The notes beneath the pieces are model-generated. The model made no database searches and had not been told where the DNA came from. It saw only the letters and a program-made list of their open reading frames with translations. A DNA stretch of 64,000 bases. It comes from Plasmopara viticola (taxonomy: Eukaryota; Oomycota; Peronosporomycetes; Peronosporales; Peronosporaceae). A program made the translations under genes and the position numbers. How positions within the stretch are numbered: the stretch's first letter is position 1; every line of letters starts with the position of its first letter. This document shows, in pieces, positions 10,942 through 24,900 of the stretch. The stretch is taken from NCBI GenBank assembly GCA_001695595.3, contig MBPM02000007.1, forward strand, positions 992,001 through 1,056,000, read 5' to 3'.

Positions 10942-11536
10942 TTAATAACGAACCCTAAGAAGATGAGTACATTTGATGCATGATAGCCACTTAATCATAA
11001 TTTTCACCGATTGGCATACTGAGGTACTTCGATAAAATAATTCACAAAGATAAACATTCTGCCATAGTTGCGGCAGCAAATTTAGCCACTTAATAATGCA
11101 ATAAAAATACATAAAAAGTGTATTGAAAAGACCTTGTGATGTTACTAGGTGTGACCATATTATGCCTTTGAGTCTACTGGCCACCGAAAGTAGTGAGAAA
11201 ATATCTGACTCTCTCATTTGGTTTTGGTAGTTGCCATTTGCCAAATCCAGTGCACAATTATGCAACGTGCACTCAAAAGAACAATGTAATTGCTTAAAAT
11301 TTGTGTATTGTGAATAACGCCACCTCTTTGTAGGCATAAATTGACCATTTTTATGGTAATATTACGTTCGAAAAAGTTGTAGGTTTTAAGAAATTAAGCA
11401 TGCACGGACGCACCATGTTAGCCTGCCAAGGTTTTGTAGCCGCCATAGAGCATTGTAGCGCTAATCGTCTGGAATATGATAGCAGAAGATCGACATTTGT
11501 TCTTATTAAATTGTCATCAATGTATTTTTTTTTCAA
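10942..11536 (-). pseudogene. Ancient Gypsy reverse-transcriptase relic
   Basis: The minus-strand frame includes ALDLANGNYQNQMRESDI followed by a LVTSQGL block. This matches the palm region of oomycete Gypsy RTs, where D-DG-YQ-MR--DI precedes a MPQGL-type motif. The catalytic box is not recoverable, and the surrounding frames are short and broken. The same RT family signature occurs in the relics at 16.1, 33.9 and 36.4 kb. Confidence 0.5.
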
Positions 11537-11539
11537 TTG

Positions 11540-14500
11540 ATCTCAAATACTGCTACATAATCGTAATATTTTGCGCAGATATATCCGTAAACTGCAAGCA
11601 AGAAAAATGAATGCGTTTCCAAATTGTGAGCTTTAAGTGAATAATTTTTAAGCCCGGGCATCTAATGCTCGACCGCCGAAAACAAGAAAATTATGATCAA
11701 TGTGAGCATTGAGACTAATTTGAAGTTGTAGCATCGGTGACTATCGAGAAGTACGCAAAATTTGAGAGAAGTGAGGACTAAATAAAGACTTGTTTAAAAA
11801 TACGAGTCATGCAGTTATAATTATGAAAGGGTACTTAACTTCTCAAGCAAAGTGAACAGCAGGTAAGAACAGATTTTTCACATTTGGCCACACCAATGGC
11901 AAGCTTGCCGTGCCATTGCGCTGTTTTAAATCCATTATAAAAAATGTGTATTCTGCTAGCTGAACTACAAGGCGGACAACACTGTTGGTGCATATTTTCT
12001 TGACCGATTGAGTGATATAGCTTTTTTAGAGATTGAGCCGGATATTTTATAACATCAGCGCTGATCATTGATCTTGTCTGTAGACAATATGAGTCTCCAT
12101 AGTCAGTTGTTTCGGACTGACGTTCCCAAATTACGAGCCGATTTTGACAGATCGGACATGTCCACAGCGAACCATTTGCAGACCAATGGTCTGTAAAGAG
12201 ACTTGATTTGTGTCGTATGAGCGTATGATGGGTGTTTCTAGATGTGTGACGTATCGAACAAGGCGCTAGAGCAGCATGCTTCTATATATCAAATTTGCAA
12301 TATCAAATGCTGCTTGTCTATTTGCCGTTATGTCAGCTACCCTCGCATTCCATCAACGCTTGCTAATATCCGCTTTCTTTACTGCGCTAGCAGGTTTCAG
12401 ACTCTGTGTCTAAGAAACCCGGCGTCGTGAGACACGTATGCGACAAAATAGCTTGCCGCTAAGATTTGTAAAAGAACAAATCAATGTTTCTAACTGGAAA
12501 ATTGATTTTGTTGAATGCTAACAGCCTACCTATAAATGCGGTTTTTGCTGTCTCAAAGACTAAAGTGCCCTCTAACTCACGGCCTAATCCAAAAGAGGCT
12601 TAACTCAAACGCAAATCCAGACTCAAATGCAGCGTGAATTAGCAAAGCCCGTACCAAAACATCGGCGTGACGTTATTGGCGCTTATTTAGTGGAGCACTA
12701 GGCGTGAGCAAATAAGAAAAGATAGCCCACCGCAATTCACGCCTAGACTTTTCGTCAAAAGGCCGAATGGTAAGTTGCGATTGGTACACGTTCATATCAA
12801 AGCAGTAGCTTACCATCAAGGTAATGCTCGCTACCCATGAGGCACAAATATCGATTTCTGAAAAAGAAGTACTGCAAAATATCATAAAGGATGTACAGTG
12901 TACAGCCCAATCGATGTAGATGGCAATTTTTATTATTTCTTTATGCAAAAGAGTATCGTATTTTTGCCCGCGACCAGTATTTTGCTCGTGAGCTTCTCCA
13001 ATGCACCTTTAACGGTCAATTATCTGGTGACACAATCATTAAAGCTCCACAAGGCTTGTGCACAAACATGCTTTAGTGAACGTTTTGACCATAGTCGTTC
13101 TGGGCACGGGAAAGACAAACATGGCTATCTTACTTTCTACTTGCGAGCGCAAGCGCACGAATAAATATTATCAGTCCCTCTATGGGAAGCAGGAACTAGC
13201 ATTTGACCTTCACCTGATATTTGACTTTGTGAGCTCTTGTATTGAATTAAGAAAGTCAAACTTTCTCACAAAGATCCAGGTGGATCGGCCTAGTTCGTTA
13301 AACTAGACGGACGTAAGGAAGTTGCTTAACCCGGTCAATTGCTTAATATAAATTAGTGCAAATTACGCAAAGGCGGTTAGAACACTGTCCAACCCTTATT
13401 AACGGGCCAAAGAATAGCATGAGAAACCCAGCACCCAAAGGCTTACACAAACGTCATGGAAAGCCTGTTAGAGGCGCTAATCCTAAATTAAATGGAATCA
13501 CCGTACGTGTTGTCATTGACTCGTCGGATTTTGCCAATTGTAGAGCACTGCTTTAAGTAGAAAGAGGAAGGAATCGCTTCTAATCTGGACAGCGGAAAAT
13601 TGTACGAAAGAACTAGCTTATGTATGAAAAAGAGCCATTTGCTAAGAATCATGCTCTCGTCGAGCTTACCAGTCTCTAAGCCATCGTATTATCTACAGAT
13701 AATGCGTTGCTGAGCTAAGCAAAAAGCCGTCACCGATCAATTAGGAACAGAAAAGAGAGACTGGCACTGAGTCTAAGATCCAGACCAATCTAGGTGTAAG
13801 GCTCTTCGACTTCGGTAGCGAGTGCAGTTCTGTCTGGGACCTGGACTCGAATCCCTGTCCTGGGTATGGAGTGGCTGAAGCGCCGCTAAACGTGGGTCTA
13901 CTGGACGTCAAAAAAGCTGAGTACCATCCGCGTTGCGACCAGTGGGCTTTGATATGTCATGGACTGCTTGTACTAGTAAATAGAAGAGTTTTCGGCCTAG
14001 ATTCTTGGACCTAATCGTTCAACGTTTTTTAAAATATCAAATAGATGCCCAAAAAAATTTTGAGTGGCACGTAAACGACTGAGCGATACTCGAAAGACAC
14101 AGTATTTACTGTATGCGATAAAATACATGGCTGCTAGCTGTACACCAACGGCAGTATGACTTACTCTTCACTGATTGAGGATCGAAGGACACAACGCCCG
14201 TTGAAAGGCATAAGTATCATGGTTGGCTTCGAACGGGCAACACCTGATTTTGCTTGTAAAGTACCCACTGAGCACTTCTCGTGAAGGATAGCACTCGCTT
14301 CTTAATGTAAACGGTGTTGTTACTATCGATTCAAGATACTAAGAGCAAGGTCCTTCTGGTGCAAAAAGAGTGGCATGTCCCCACGAAGCAACGTTCGTAG
14401 AGAGCGGCGTTCGTTATACCATCCAGATTATGTCTGTTAGATAACAGGGTGCGGCCTCGATGGTACATATGGAGTGGCACCTCGTGAAATCGTTAGAAAC

Positions 14501-15900
14501 GGCGGCAGCTGCATACCAAGCAAGGCATGGTTGGTCGCAGGTCAAGACATCAACGATATAGCCCTGGTGATGCACATAAAAGGCCATGAGTAACGCTCGT
14601 TGTGAACAGCACTCGCTAAATGCAAGGCATGACATAGTTGTCGAGAGGTTGAGGTTTTATAAGTACTGCTCTTTCGATACCCGAAATTTTCGGAACAAAC
14701 TGAAACGCTCGCTATGGACAGCTTTTGCTGTTTGTTGTACACCATACAGTCGAAGAGAGGTCGAAGCATTTGAGGCGTCTTCTTGCTAATACACATAGAG
14801 TGGGATAAAAACCAGTGGGGGCTCGTCGTGGACAGTATTTGCGAAACGTCTGGCATAACAAAGCTGATGAGAGCCCAGGGTATCTGGATCTTTGTCTTTC
14901 TACTTCGCGTGGAGCGGTACATGTTTCGCCGAGCCGGAAAGTCTGATGAGCATACACGTAATCCACTGAAGAAAATTTACCGTGCACAGCATTTGCTATA
15001 TGTTTAACGTCACATAGCCATCAAGTGGTCGAGGTTTTCTTTCGGTTTGATACAAAACTTACAAAGCAACGCTTGTTGAAGATAGCATTCGCTTTATGTC
15101 TGGCTTGGCATAATTGCTAAGAGATTTATTTTTATGAAGCGCTGTACTTCTGATGAGCTTGGCGCGACACGATACCTGCCGATCCAGGAGCCTAAAGAGA
15201 ATATCTCTCCGCTAGAGTAAAAAAAAAGACGTTGTTGCGTCAATGCGCAATCATGCTGACACAAATGTACGCGAAGTCTCGGGTATAAACTCATTTCATC
15301 AAGAAAAGACGGAGCCGCTTGGCGCTCATCGAGGGGGTGGAGTGAGTCGTCTTGAATGAAGGGAGTCAAAATAAAGGCATCGGTAAACGATCGTAGCGCT
15401 CGACTTTATATTATACTAATACGAGGCCAAGACCAGCTGGGAACCTAGTTCTTCAGTGGATGCAATGCTTGAGCGTATAAAGTGCTCAAAAGTGACCAAC
15501 AATGTCGACAGCAAAGCCGAGGTGTTGGGCATTTGACCTGAAAAAGAGGTCAACAATTCACCTTAATTTGATCAAGCGGTCTTGAAAGACGCTAATAAGG
15601 CTCTTTGGGCACAGTTTGAGTTGTCGGTTCGAAACTTTTTTATAAATATGTAATTGGGAATGATGTACGAGTAATTAGTCTCACGAGATCATTGCTAGCT
15701 GATAAAGATGCATTTGATAGAAAATCTTGATAGGATATCCCTCCATAGTACTTGGATATTTTAGATCAGATCCCATATAGCAAAAAGAGCTTTGTACACG
15801 CTTATAATAAGTGGCCGCTCTCTCGACACAGACACTGGTTTTTCAAAAAATGTGCTGCAAATTAGCACGGTAACGTGTACAGCGTACGGTGGACTTAATT
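11540..15900. other. No recognisable gene; contains degenerate repeats at 14.4-15.2 kb
   Basis: All frames are shorter than 130 codons and none has a family motif. The only structure seen is a set of imperfect units between about 14590 and 15130, listed separately. Confidence 0.45.
14590..15130. repeat. Degenerate tandem-like repeat, about 90-150 bp units
   Basis: A variable block of the type CGCTCGTTGTGAACAGCA followed by CTCGCTA, a GGCATGACATAG segment and a GTCGAGAGGT segment recurs at about 14595, 14702, 14819, 14976 and 15068. Spacing is uneven and matches are partial. The order of blocks is kept, which suggests an old duplicated unit rather than chance, but this was aligned only by eye. 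Confidence 0.35.
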
Positions 15901-15949
15901 AAATCGAAAGGTATTGCCAGCTTCTCATGCGAGAGTGTTTTCTACCATT

Positions 15950-18900
15950 GATCTCCTACTATGTGGTAATTTTTTTGTGATTGAGTCTTGAGCGCACCGG
16001 TAATATTTTAGGTCTGGTGATACAGTTATACAGGTATGCTCAATTGCCTTCAAAAACTTTAGTGCTACAGGCCACGGGAAAATAAGCTTCAAACGCACAT
16101 TGTCTACTCGCGATCAGTGCTCAAATTTATAAATGTTGCTTACTAACATGCCAAAAGCACATCGTATAGTGTGGTTGATGGCTACTATCAATTCAATTAA
16201 GAAAGTGAGATATGTCTCTCCTGGCCGACGGCAGCAAGTACACTTTGCAGCTTAATCAAGTAATGACACAAGATAAATACTATCGAGCGAGTCGAATATA
16301 CCACTAGAGGTGACCATTATGCTTAGAGACATTTTGGCGATACCACAAGGGATATTGAAGGCCTGCCGGTGCTTAATCGCCTGGTCGCGCAAATGTTTCT
16401 TTCATCACGGCTTTTATATACATTTGAAAACGTATTTGCTTTAAGCCGTTCTAAAGAAGATGCGTCGGCTCTAGAAGCTCATTAAGACTCATAATGTACG
16501 CTTTAGGTCATGATGACAATAACGTTTTGGCTGATATGTAAGAGGGAAAGAACTTGCAGACCCCAAAAAATAAACCATTTCAATTTGGTCTACGCCACGG
16601 CCAAAAGTAGTCTCGGGACGTGTTCAGAAAAAGCCAATAAACTTTACAAGAACCGTGCGGGCTATAAGAATGTTGCAAATCCTCCGTCTAATCTACTGAA
16701 AACGGAAGATTAACTATCTGAAAGGATTTTCTCAGAAGGATCAAGAAACGGCTTCGTCGGACAGCTGTATTGTATTTGCCCGATCTGACGACCGGGGCCG
16801 AGTCATCTTGGATTTAGTCAGAGTAAGGCTGTCGAACGCTACTTTGTGCATGGTTAAAGTTACTTGCCGCAAAGTATGTACTCTAGAGATTCTTCGTACT
16901 AGATTCAGACCACAAAACATTAAAGATGGAAATGAGTACACCCGTATCTTCTTTAAAAAGGGAAGATGGCTATCAGCGCGGCAAACAAGTCTGGCGAATT
17001 CAATGTGTTTGCTGTTGAACTTTTTAGCAGGCGAAATCATAACTTTTAAAGTTGATTGATGTATTGACGACGCTCAAATCCATCAGGCATCCAAAATATG
17101 TCAACCTGTCGCCTCAAGTGCGGATACTTGTCGCAGAGAATAATCTTGAAAATGAGTGGTTGGCTTTCCCTGTAGTGCTCCCTTAATTGCCTCGCCACAA
17201 GTAATACAATGAACCTTTCGGTATCGACCTCGTACTGGTGGCCTCACATGTACAAGGTAGTGACGGAAGTATATAGACTTGCAAATTCTGCTAAAAGTTC
17301 AAAGTCGCGGCTTACGCGTTGGCTCCTTTCCAAAGATTGACCGCAATCGTCGGATTGCTGGAAGTTTATCTTAAATGTCACAAGCTTGCCAGACTCTAAT
17401 TGCAACATAGGCTTGATAGTATTTGTGCCCACTTGAGAAAGATGATATCTAGCCATTATAATTGGGAAACAAACAACACGTCTATTTATGAATACAGTAA
17501 CTGTAATATTATGATTAACCAGTAACGGTGATTTCTAATAGAGTCTTGTGGATTAATTTTTTTTTACGCTTTGGCAAACACTGGGACCCATCTTCCTGGT
17601 GTCAACAGCAGACAGAAGGTTGCACGGAAAGAATCTACGAACTACCTAAAACATACTGCGCTGCACGAGCTCTACATTCAAAATCAGACAAATTTTCCAC
17701 GATTAAATTTGCAACTTACAATACGATCCACTCATCTACAAGTTTTTTTTTTACCATTCTGAAGATTCGATTTCTTATAAGGGCACCATACTATTTAATC
17801 TATTAAGGAAGATACTCGAAAAAACATGGGTTGGCGCTATATGTCGACTTTTTACTGACGACTTCGGCACAATTTGTTTATAGGGAATGTACTGCACTCT
17901 CTAAGCCTTCGAGTCTCGTATAAGTACTGAGATATTCTCGCATGCTTTGAAGCAATGCCTGCACGCTCGATTTTTATAGGATAAGTCGGGTGGCCATACG
18001 GCGGATTTAGTGTCCAATGCAACTGCGATATTGGCAATCTACGCCTACATTCGCCAGTAGATCGCGAAACAAACTACGAAGAGGAGTGACTTCCCGACGT
18101 AATTCGGACACCTCGCGGTGAACAGAGTTGAGGTTGCTTTGACTCCTAAACGTATTAGTTACATAGCCGAAATAGTCCATTTTTTATGGATGCCGAGGAC
18201 GTCTTAAAGAAGCCGCGTGCTGACCGCCAAGGTCGATCCGGAAGAAGTCTTGAGCATGAACATATATATATATATAGAGAGAGAGAGAAGCTAGTCGCAA
18301 TCCAAAGAAGGAAGCATTCTCATTCGACTCTGTCTGGGCTTAGGATTTTACATCACTGTCACGTAAAGTTCATGGAGAAGCACATGTAAGCTTTTAGTTG
18401 CATGTGAAGTAATTTGGCTATTTTGTCGCGCAAAATACGTGGGAATTGCTGGAGTGGCCCAGGCAAGATTAACCAAAGGTTAGTGCAGCCTGGTGTCAGC
18501 AGAAAGAAAGGATGCTTCATAAGCATGCTGCGGTTTGGGGCAAATTATATTCACCAAAAGGACTTATAAACGATACATATATTTATGTATATATGGTGAA
18601 CAATTTGGTACTAGATTGGACAAAGTTGAGGAAATGCTGACGAATAATCGATTTCAAAAACAGCGGTTGGACGATATCTAAATGGTTTTAGCTAAAAATG
18701 TTTTAAATTTAGGCTACAGTGATGTAATGTTACGATTTACGAGTTTATTCAGCGCTCAGCTTGGTATCATGATGAAACATCTCGAAGGTGGTGTGCTCCC
18801 AACCCAACAAGCGAGCGAATTTACTCTGAGATCACGGACGCAAAGTAAAGTGCTCGCCCAATGTGGTTGGGGTTTCGGCTGTTACTTCCGAGACACTCGT

Positions 18901-18980
18901 TTAAATTTAGTGCGATGCTTCAAACAAGCCGTGGTGGTATCGAAACTGGAAAGCTGCAGCGTAATCGCCGTGTGAGTTTA
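15950..18980 (+). pseudogene. Ancient Gypsy polyprotein relic G1, paired with an inverted copy at 31.0-34.2 kb
   Basis: RT motifs are visible: YSVVDGYYQ at about 16165, an IPQG/NRLVAQMF segment at 16360-16400, then the thumb-like ANKLYKNRAGYKN and SNLLK (16630-16705). An RNase H region follows at 16740-17050. Alignment with reverse-complemented 31.0-34.2 kb is continuous in order to about 18975. All frames are broken. The 17.1-19.0 kb part (LKKPRADRQG, RKHSHSTLSGLRI) is conserved between the two copies, but its domain is unassigned. The microsatellite at 18261-18288 (TA then GA repeats) lies inside. Confidence 0.7.
18261..18288. repeat. Compound TA/GA microsatellite
   Basis: A short run of TA dinucleotides passes directly into a run of GA dinucleotides inside Gypsy relic G1. 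The inverted partner copy lacks it. Confidence 0.9.
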
Positions 18981-21900
18981 GGTCTATGACCTCCGCTACT
19001 TGCTTCTAAAAAATTCAAGTCACAGATTCGAGTTTAGATTTAAGTAAATGTACTAATACAAAGAAACCATACAATTGCATATTTTCAATGTTGGCCTAAT
19101 GGCTTTTAAATGTGATTGATACAAGCCCCTGTAGGGTAAAGTTCAACATTATATCAAGCGAATTGATCTTCATATGATACGTTGCACCTAAATACGTTAT
19201 TTTACTAAATCAAGCAGTGGTCATTTGACCATATTTTGCTTCAAATCTAGATGCGCAGTACCAATTACGTTCTTCTTGTTGAATATACCACATACTTTAT
19301 ACGACAAAATATGGGAAGTAACGCCAACTCATGTAAATCTTAAAAAGCGTCAGGCTCTCTCTCATCACGACCTTTGACCACGTAAATCGATACGTGTAGC
19401 CACTTGCATCGGGAAGTTTCTGTCTATATGACGCCACTTTTGTGAGCTGTGTCGATCCTCATAACTCCTCACAACTAGCTGGATGAGCCCCATAGTTCGT
19501 TCCTAAACACAGCAAAAAGGTCATTCGCCTACATGGCCGACAGAACCTAGTGCATTCTCAGGGTCTATAATCGATGGCATTTATTACACGTGAGCCAAGC
19601 TCGTAGTGCTTAAATTTTATCTGGTATTGGATGGAAAGTGCGCTATGTTGTAAGATAGTAAACTATTTTTTTCCTCTACCGCCAGGCACGTGCCACCTTC
19701 TGTCAAAAGTAAAAAAGTCCCAGGCCTTATGGTCAGCTACGACTCATCAATCTTGACTTTAAATTAGGTCTCCCCTCGACGTAGTTCGAGTCCAACTTGC
19801 GTACGCCCGTGCGTTGCACAATACGTGGCCGCGAGCAATAGGTCTTTAGCGGTGGATCCCATGCTCTTCCACAGATCGCGCGCTTTATGTGGCCTGATAA
19901 GTCTAGATCTTTAACACTTTAATTAGAACTGTTCGAGTTTCTGTGGGTTTCGCAACAATTTTAACTGTGAGAGCAAAGTTGTACTCTCAAGACGACTATT
20001 TAAAGCTGAAGACTTGTCGTCGGCTGCCAGTGGACTGTCTTCCCGCGATCTTTGGCTTGCAGCAATACTTTTCATAACTACTGCTTCTGCGGCGGTTTTA
20101 ACGACTTCGAGCTGGCCTCTGTTCGAGTTCCCAATGCCTCTAACACTAATCGTAGTTAGCGCTAACGTGTTGAGGACACTGATCACCATTATTAAAAGCG
20201 GATACAACGTTAGGGAAAACTACATAAAGTGGGTGTTTAAGTTTTCATAAGCTTCCCGAGGAATAATACTTCTTCACTACACGAGATACTGGGTTTTGCT
20301 TTGGCGACGAAGTCGCCTAAGAATACACGTTGCGTGGTAGTGGCACTCGCTACTTGTACCAAGATAAAGGACGATGCACCGGCATTAAGGAGCGCGCTAA
20401 GCTTTCTTCGCTGTGATTTCCCTTGCAATTGGCGCCTGTTGGGCGCAAGTTAGATGCTGGTTACCCGATACGCTTTCGATTCGACAATCACGCAGTGCCT
20501 CGTTTATGTTCAAACTTGTCCAGATGAGCTCTGAGCTTTAAGCTTGAACTCGCATAGCTCTGCGATAAAGTCGCTCAAATTGTTCGTATCGAGACAAAAG
20601 CTGTAAAAGCCCCTGCTCACGATGGGAACCTAGCACTCGTTCACCTTTGGCTATGTATATGCATACTTCAGCTCCAACGCTTTAGAAAGCGAGCATATAA
20701 CACTGTGTACACTCACAGTTTTTGGCAATGACACACGACAACTACAGTACATACGCCTCTACAGATGGTAATTTAGAGGGGGTCACATGAGAACACATTC
20801 GACATTCAATAAGATCGATTCGATGGCTCTGATAGCGTCTACGAACCAATAAAGCACCAAGTGTATTCTTAATGCCTCTCAAGAGCTATTAGTTAATAGC
20901 GATGAGAAGTTAACCTCTTCTACAGGTCAAATGACCACAGCTTCGGCCATGGTTTTGATATATCAGATCCCTATAAGCTCTGTCATGAGCATTTTCATAT
21001 GCTAAATTAATTAACCAATGCAATAGGTTCCAGGCTAATTTTTACTTTTTCCATTTTTACTGCTTAACTTTATTATCGAGCGCCATCGTCATATTGTGAT
21101 TTCTCTCTTTTTGACTCTTTCCGTCTATGACAGGGACCTGCGCTGCTCGATGAGCGCCTAACATTTAATTTTTCTGCTTGACGATATCAAGGGTCTCGGC
21201 TAGGTTCCCCGTATTACATTTGTGTAGTTGTGATTGTCCATTGATCCTTCGCCGTCGTTATTGAGGACCGGCAAATAGGTTCTTCAATTCCTTCACAAAG
21301 TGGGACATGTGCAGCTTCAGCTGCATTGATACCCGATACTTCGTTCACTCGTCGACTAATTTCCACCAATTGTACACAGAAAGCTGTGCATAATGAGAAT
21401 TGATTAGTGAGGTATGTATCACTTCGCATGCATCGTCAGGACCGCGCCCTTAAGGCGTTGCCTGACATAATTATGTCACTTCACGTGCAACGGAATGGCC
21501 TTGCCAATCACGCTGCTCACAGCATGAAGCCAGTGCTGTCTATTACGAGCAGTGCTCAGACGATAATTTACGACGGCTACATCCATGCTACCTTGACTTG
21601 AAGCACTTATGACTCTGCACTTTGTGAGCACTGCTCAGTGTTCATACTGCCTTGGAGTGGAGTAAACCATGCCACTTATAACATGCAGTGAGCGCTATAT
21701 CGTACGAGTATCGCACAGTGGCCTACATTTCACTCCACGCTTCGACATCTTCATTGGCATTGCTTTGTTTAAAAGTCGGCCGACTCGGTCCAGTGTCTGC
21801 GCCTTTTGCTCTTCTGCTTCCAAGTGAAAGTGTCAGCAAAGCTCTCTCAGCAGCAAAACGATTGTATTAATCTTCACCTTGATTTGGGGTTCGCGTTTCT

Positions 21901-24900
21901 CCACCCAGGATAAAGCCATACTCTGCCTTTAGGTCCATGATAAAACAGCAATCGACGCTGTCAAATTCGAACAGCTTTACACCTAGAGTAACCGGATCGA
22001 AGGTACGATAAATTTCGCATCTATAGCTATGTGAACAGTGACAATATCTCTATAAAGTGCGCATTGTGTCTTGGCATCTGCCTGACCTCCTTCGACAATG
22101 GAACAGCGAGCACGATTGCTGGACGCCCTTGAGTCCAAGAGGACAGACTTTGATAAACAAAACGTTCTACGGTTACCACTTCTACTACATCAGCTTTAAA
22201 CGCAAAGTATGAGTAATAAAGCTCGAAGCTCTTTGTGACTTTACACTGGTGACCTTTTTTTTTAAGGCTCGACAAAACTTGCTTTTTTCAGCAGGTCACC
22301 CTACATCTACTAGATCTTCACGGCACACTAGACGAATGAAGAATCGTGGGGCTTTGATGATTATTTCTAAAAAGGGTTGGCGCAGGCAGTACCTCAACGC
22401 AGATGGCGGGTTTCGTCACAAACGAAGCGTCGACGGACGCTCGTCCCATTTGAATGTGAAATTCACAGGGTTGAGATCAGACCGTCCGACAGAAAAAAAA
22501 ATCAGCGAGTCTCTCGTGCGCTATCCAAAAATAAAGTTCGGCGCTCATAGCTACTTTTGCATCTCCCTTAAATTTACACGGATCATTTCCGTTCAATCGT
22601 GATGAATCTCCTTTATAGACTAATATCCGTGCTTACCATTCCCTCCTCCGACTATGCGGCTTGAGCTTCGTCTCTACTTCAGCCAAACGCCAAATTGCCG
22701 CGCTATTGACGCCAGTCGCTATAACAGTAAGCACAGCCCATATTAAACGCAATAGTAGCCCACAAGGAATTTGAAATTAATTTTGAAACAGGATAACTGT
22801 ACATCCAAATCAGCAGAGCTTGTACACCGTATACAGAATCAATCGTAAAATATAATTCTAGCGACTGGCAAATAAGCGTGACCGTACACGGCACGGATAA
22901 ATGTATGGCAAAATGACTTGCACCAGAACTCATACGAAATGAGAAATACAGCTTTAATCAAGGCATATAACACGCCCATTTGTGATTTTCCCGCCCAGAC
23001 CTAAGTCGCTCTCTCTTACTACGTTTAAATGCCGAAATCATACGATTTAAATTGTTTTAAGAGCTTCCCTTCTTTCTTCTCACCAAAGTATTTCTCGCTT
23101 ATCATGAGTGGCTTGAATTTAAGCAGGGAATCCTCCTTAGACGCCGGCGTCATTGCCGCGGGCGACTCCGTCTTTTTCTCTTAGATGTGCTCATACAGAG
23201 CACTTTCATGACTAGAAAGCGCCTGTAGATTCCCACTAAGCCCATCGGGTCCGTGTGCAACCAAATATAACACCTCGTCGGAAAAAAAAAAGAGCTATAA
23301 ACGTTATTCGCTCGTCTCGCATGCCCTCGGGCACAAAATATAAACACCTTTATCCTTTCAGAGGATCAGTTTCAACGACTTAGACACCTACCGACCGCAA
23401 GTACTACTAGGCGCAGCGGGGTTGTCGTAGCTATTTGCTGCAAGAAAGCGCGATCTCAGGTCTCTGACCTTCGTTTTGCACTTTGATATGACATGCGTCC
23501 AAATCGTTATATGCCTTAATCTTAAAGTTGGCAATGAGCGCAATGCCAAGACGTAATGCACCCCTGTTATTTCCGATTTTGAGCTGAACTTTAAACAGGT
23601 TCATCGATAGAGCCCCCTAAGCGGTAAGTATACTTCACTGACCATGTAGCATACTAAATTTATTAGTAAAGATCGAGCATTGGTCATTAGAACATTACTG
23701 ATTTCTTGATAGCCCCACAGCACTAAGTATGCCCTCTGAGAAATGTACAAATTATTATATACTTATATCACACAATGTGGCTGTACCATCATCATACTGA
23801 TTTTGCCAGATATTCTTAAGATAGCTTTATATTCTTCAAGACGCCGAAATATATCCTTAAGCGGGATTTAATGCGGTGTGAAAACGTGCTAATATACGCT
23901 CTCCGATTTTCTAAAACAGCGACTTATAAACCAAGTTCTTTAGGTACACGTCATGCGATGAGTCGCCGCTTTCGTGGCCTTCAAGAAAGATGAGGATATT
24001 GCTCGAGAAAATTGTCTGCATCTGCTAAGTAGTCAACCCTTCATCGCTTCTGTTGCTCAGAAAGTGGGTGGCTAACAGGGCGGCAACGTGCATTGATTCG
24101 CAAGCTGTAAGCTTTGAAAGACCTGTGTTGGTGTTTTGGACATTAAAACAGCCGTGCAAGCTGTCGATTTTGACTCCACCCTCTTCTTCTTGGTACCCAG
24201 CGCTGGGAAAATCACATTCAACGTAAAATCTGGACACGGCATGATCTTAACGGCTAAAATCGTCCGCAATGCCGGTGAGTCTGACAGGAAGTCTAATACC
24301 TTCTGAAGCTTAATTACAATCGACAAAGTAAACAACGCTGTCGAAAACTTTAAGACTCTTCGCAGCTTGGATGGGCAAAATTTCTGATAGGTTTATTGTC
24401 CGAAGGTAATGGCCACCGTTTGAAACCGCGCTTACTGCGCCGTGGTAAAGGGAAGTGAGGCTCTTCTACAGCCTTCTTCGCCTAAAAGAGCCTTTGACTG
24501 TTTAAACATTTCTAACTCGCCCATCATTTTTGGAGCAGTGTCCATTTTGGTGTATTGGTGCTTTTAATTTCCAATTTAGACTTTCGATGGTCATCGTTGT
24601 ATGGTTTGGTCGATTGCAAGCCTTCTTCGCTGCTAGCTTGGTCATTACTATGACCAGATCGACCTTGTGTATAGTAGTGAAAGAGTAGTGATTTATGCTC
24701 ATTCCCTTCTATTTTAAGGTAGAAAAGTAAGAGTTCGGAGAAACCCGTTACCCAAAGCCGACCAAATATGTTGAAATCTAATAGGAGGCCTAATAAGATT
24801 GTATATTTTGTGCACGATCTTTCACTGGTTTGCATACGAAGGTTATTCAATGAGATATATTCATGATAAGATGCCCTTGCCACAATTGCGGTAGCGGATC

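Noticed and set aside
20014..20250. Hydrophobic plus-strand frame resembling a membrane protein
   Set aside because: It is the antisense of a more protein-like minus-strand stretch, has no homologue in the window and no supporting context.
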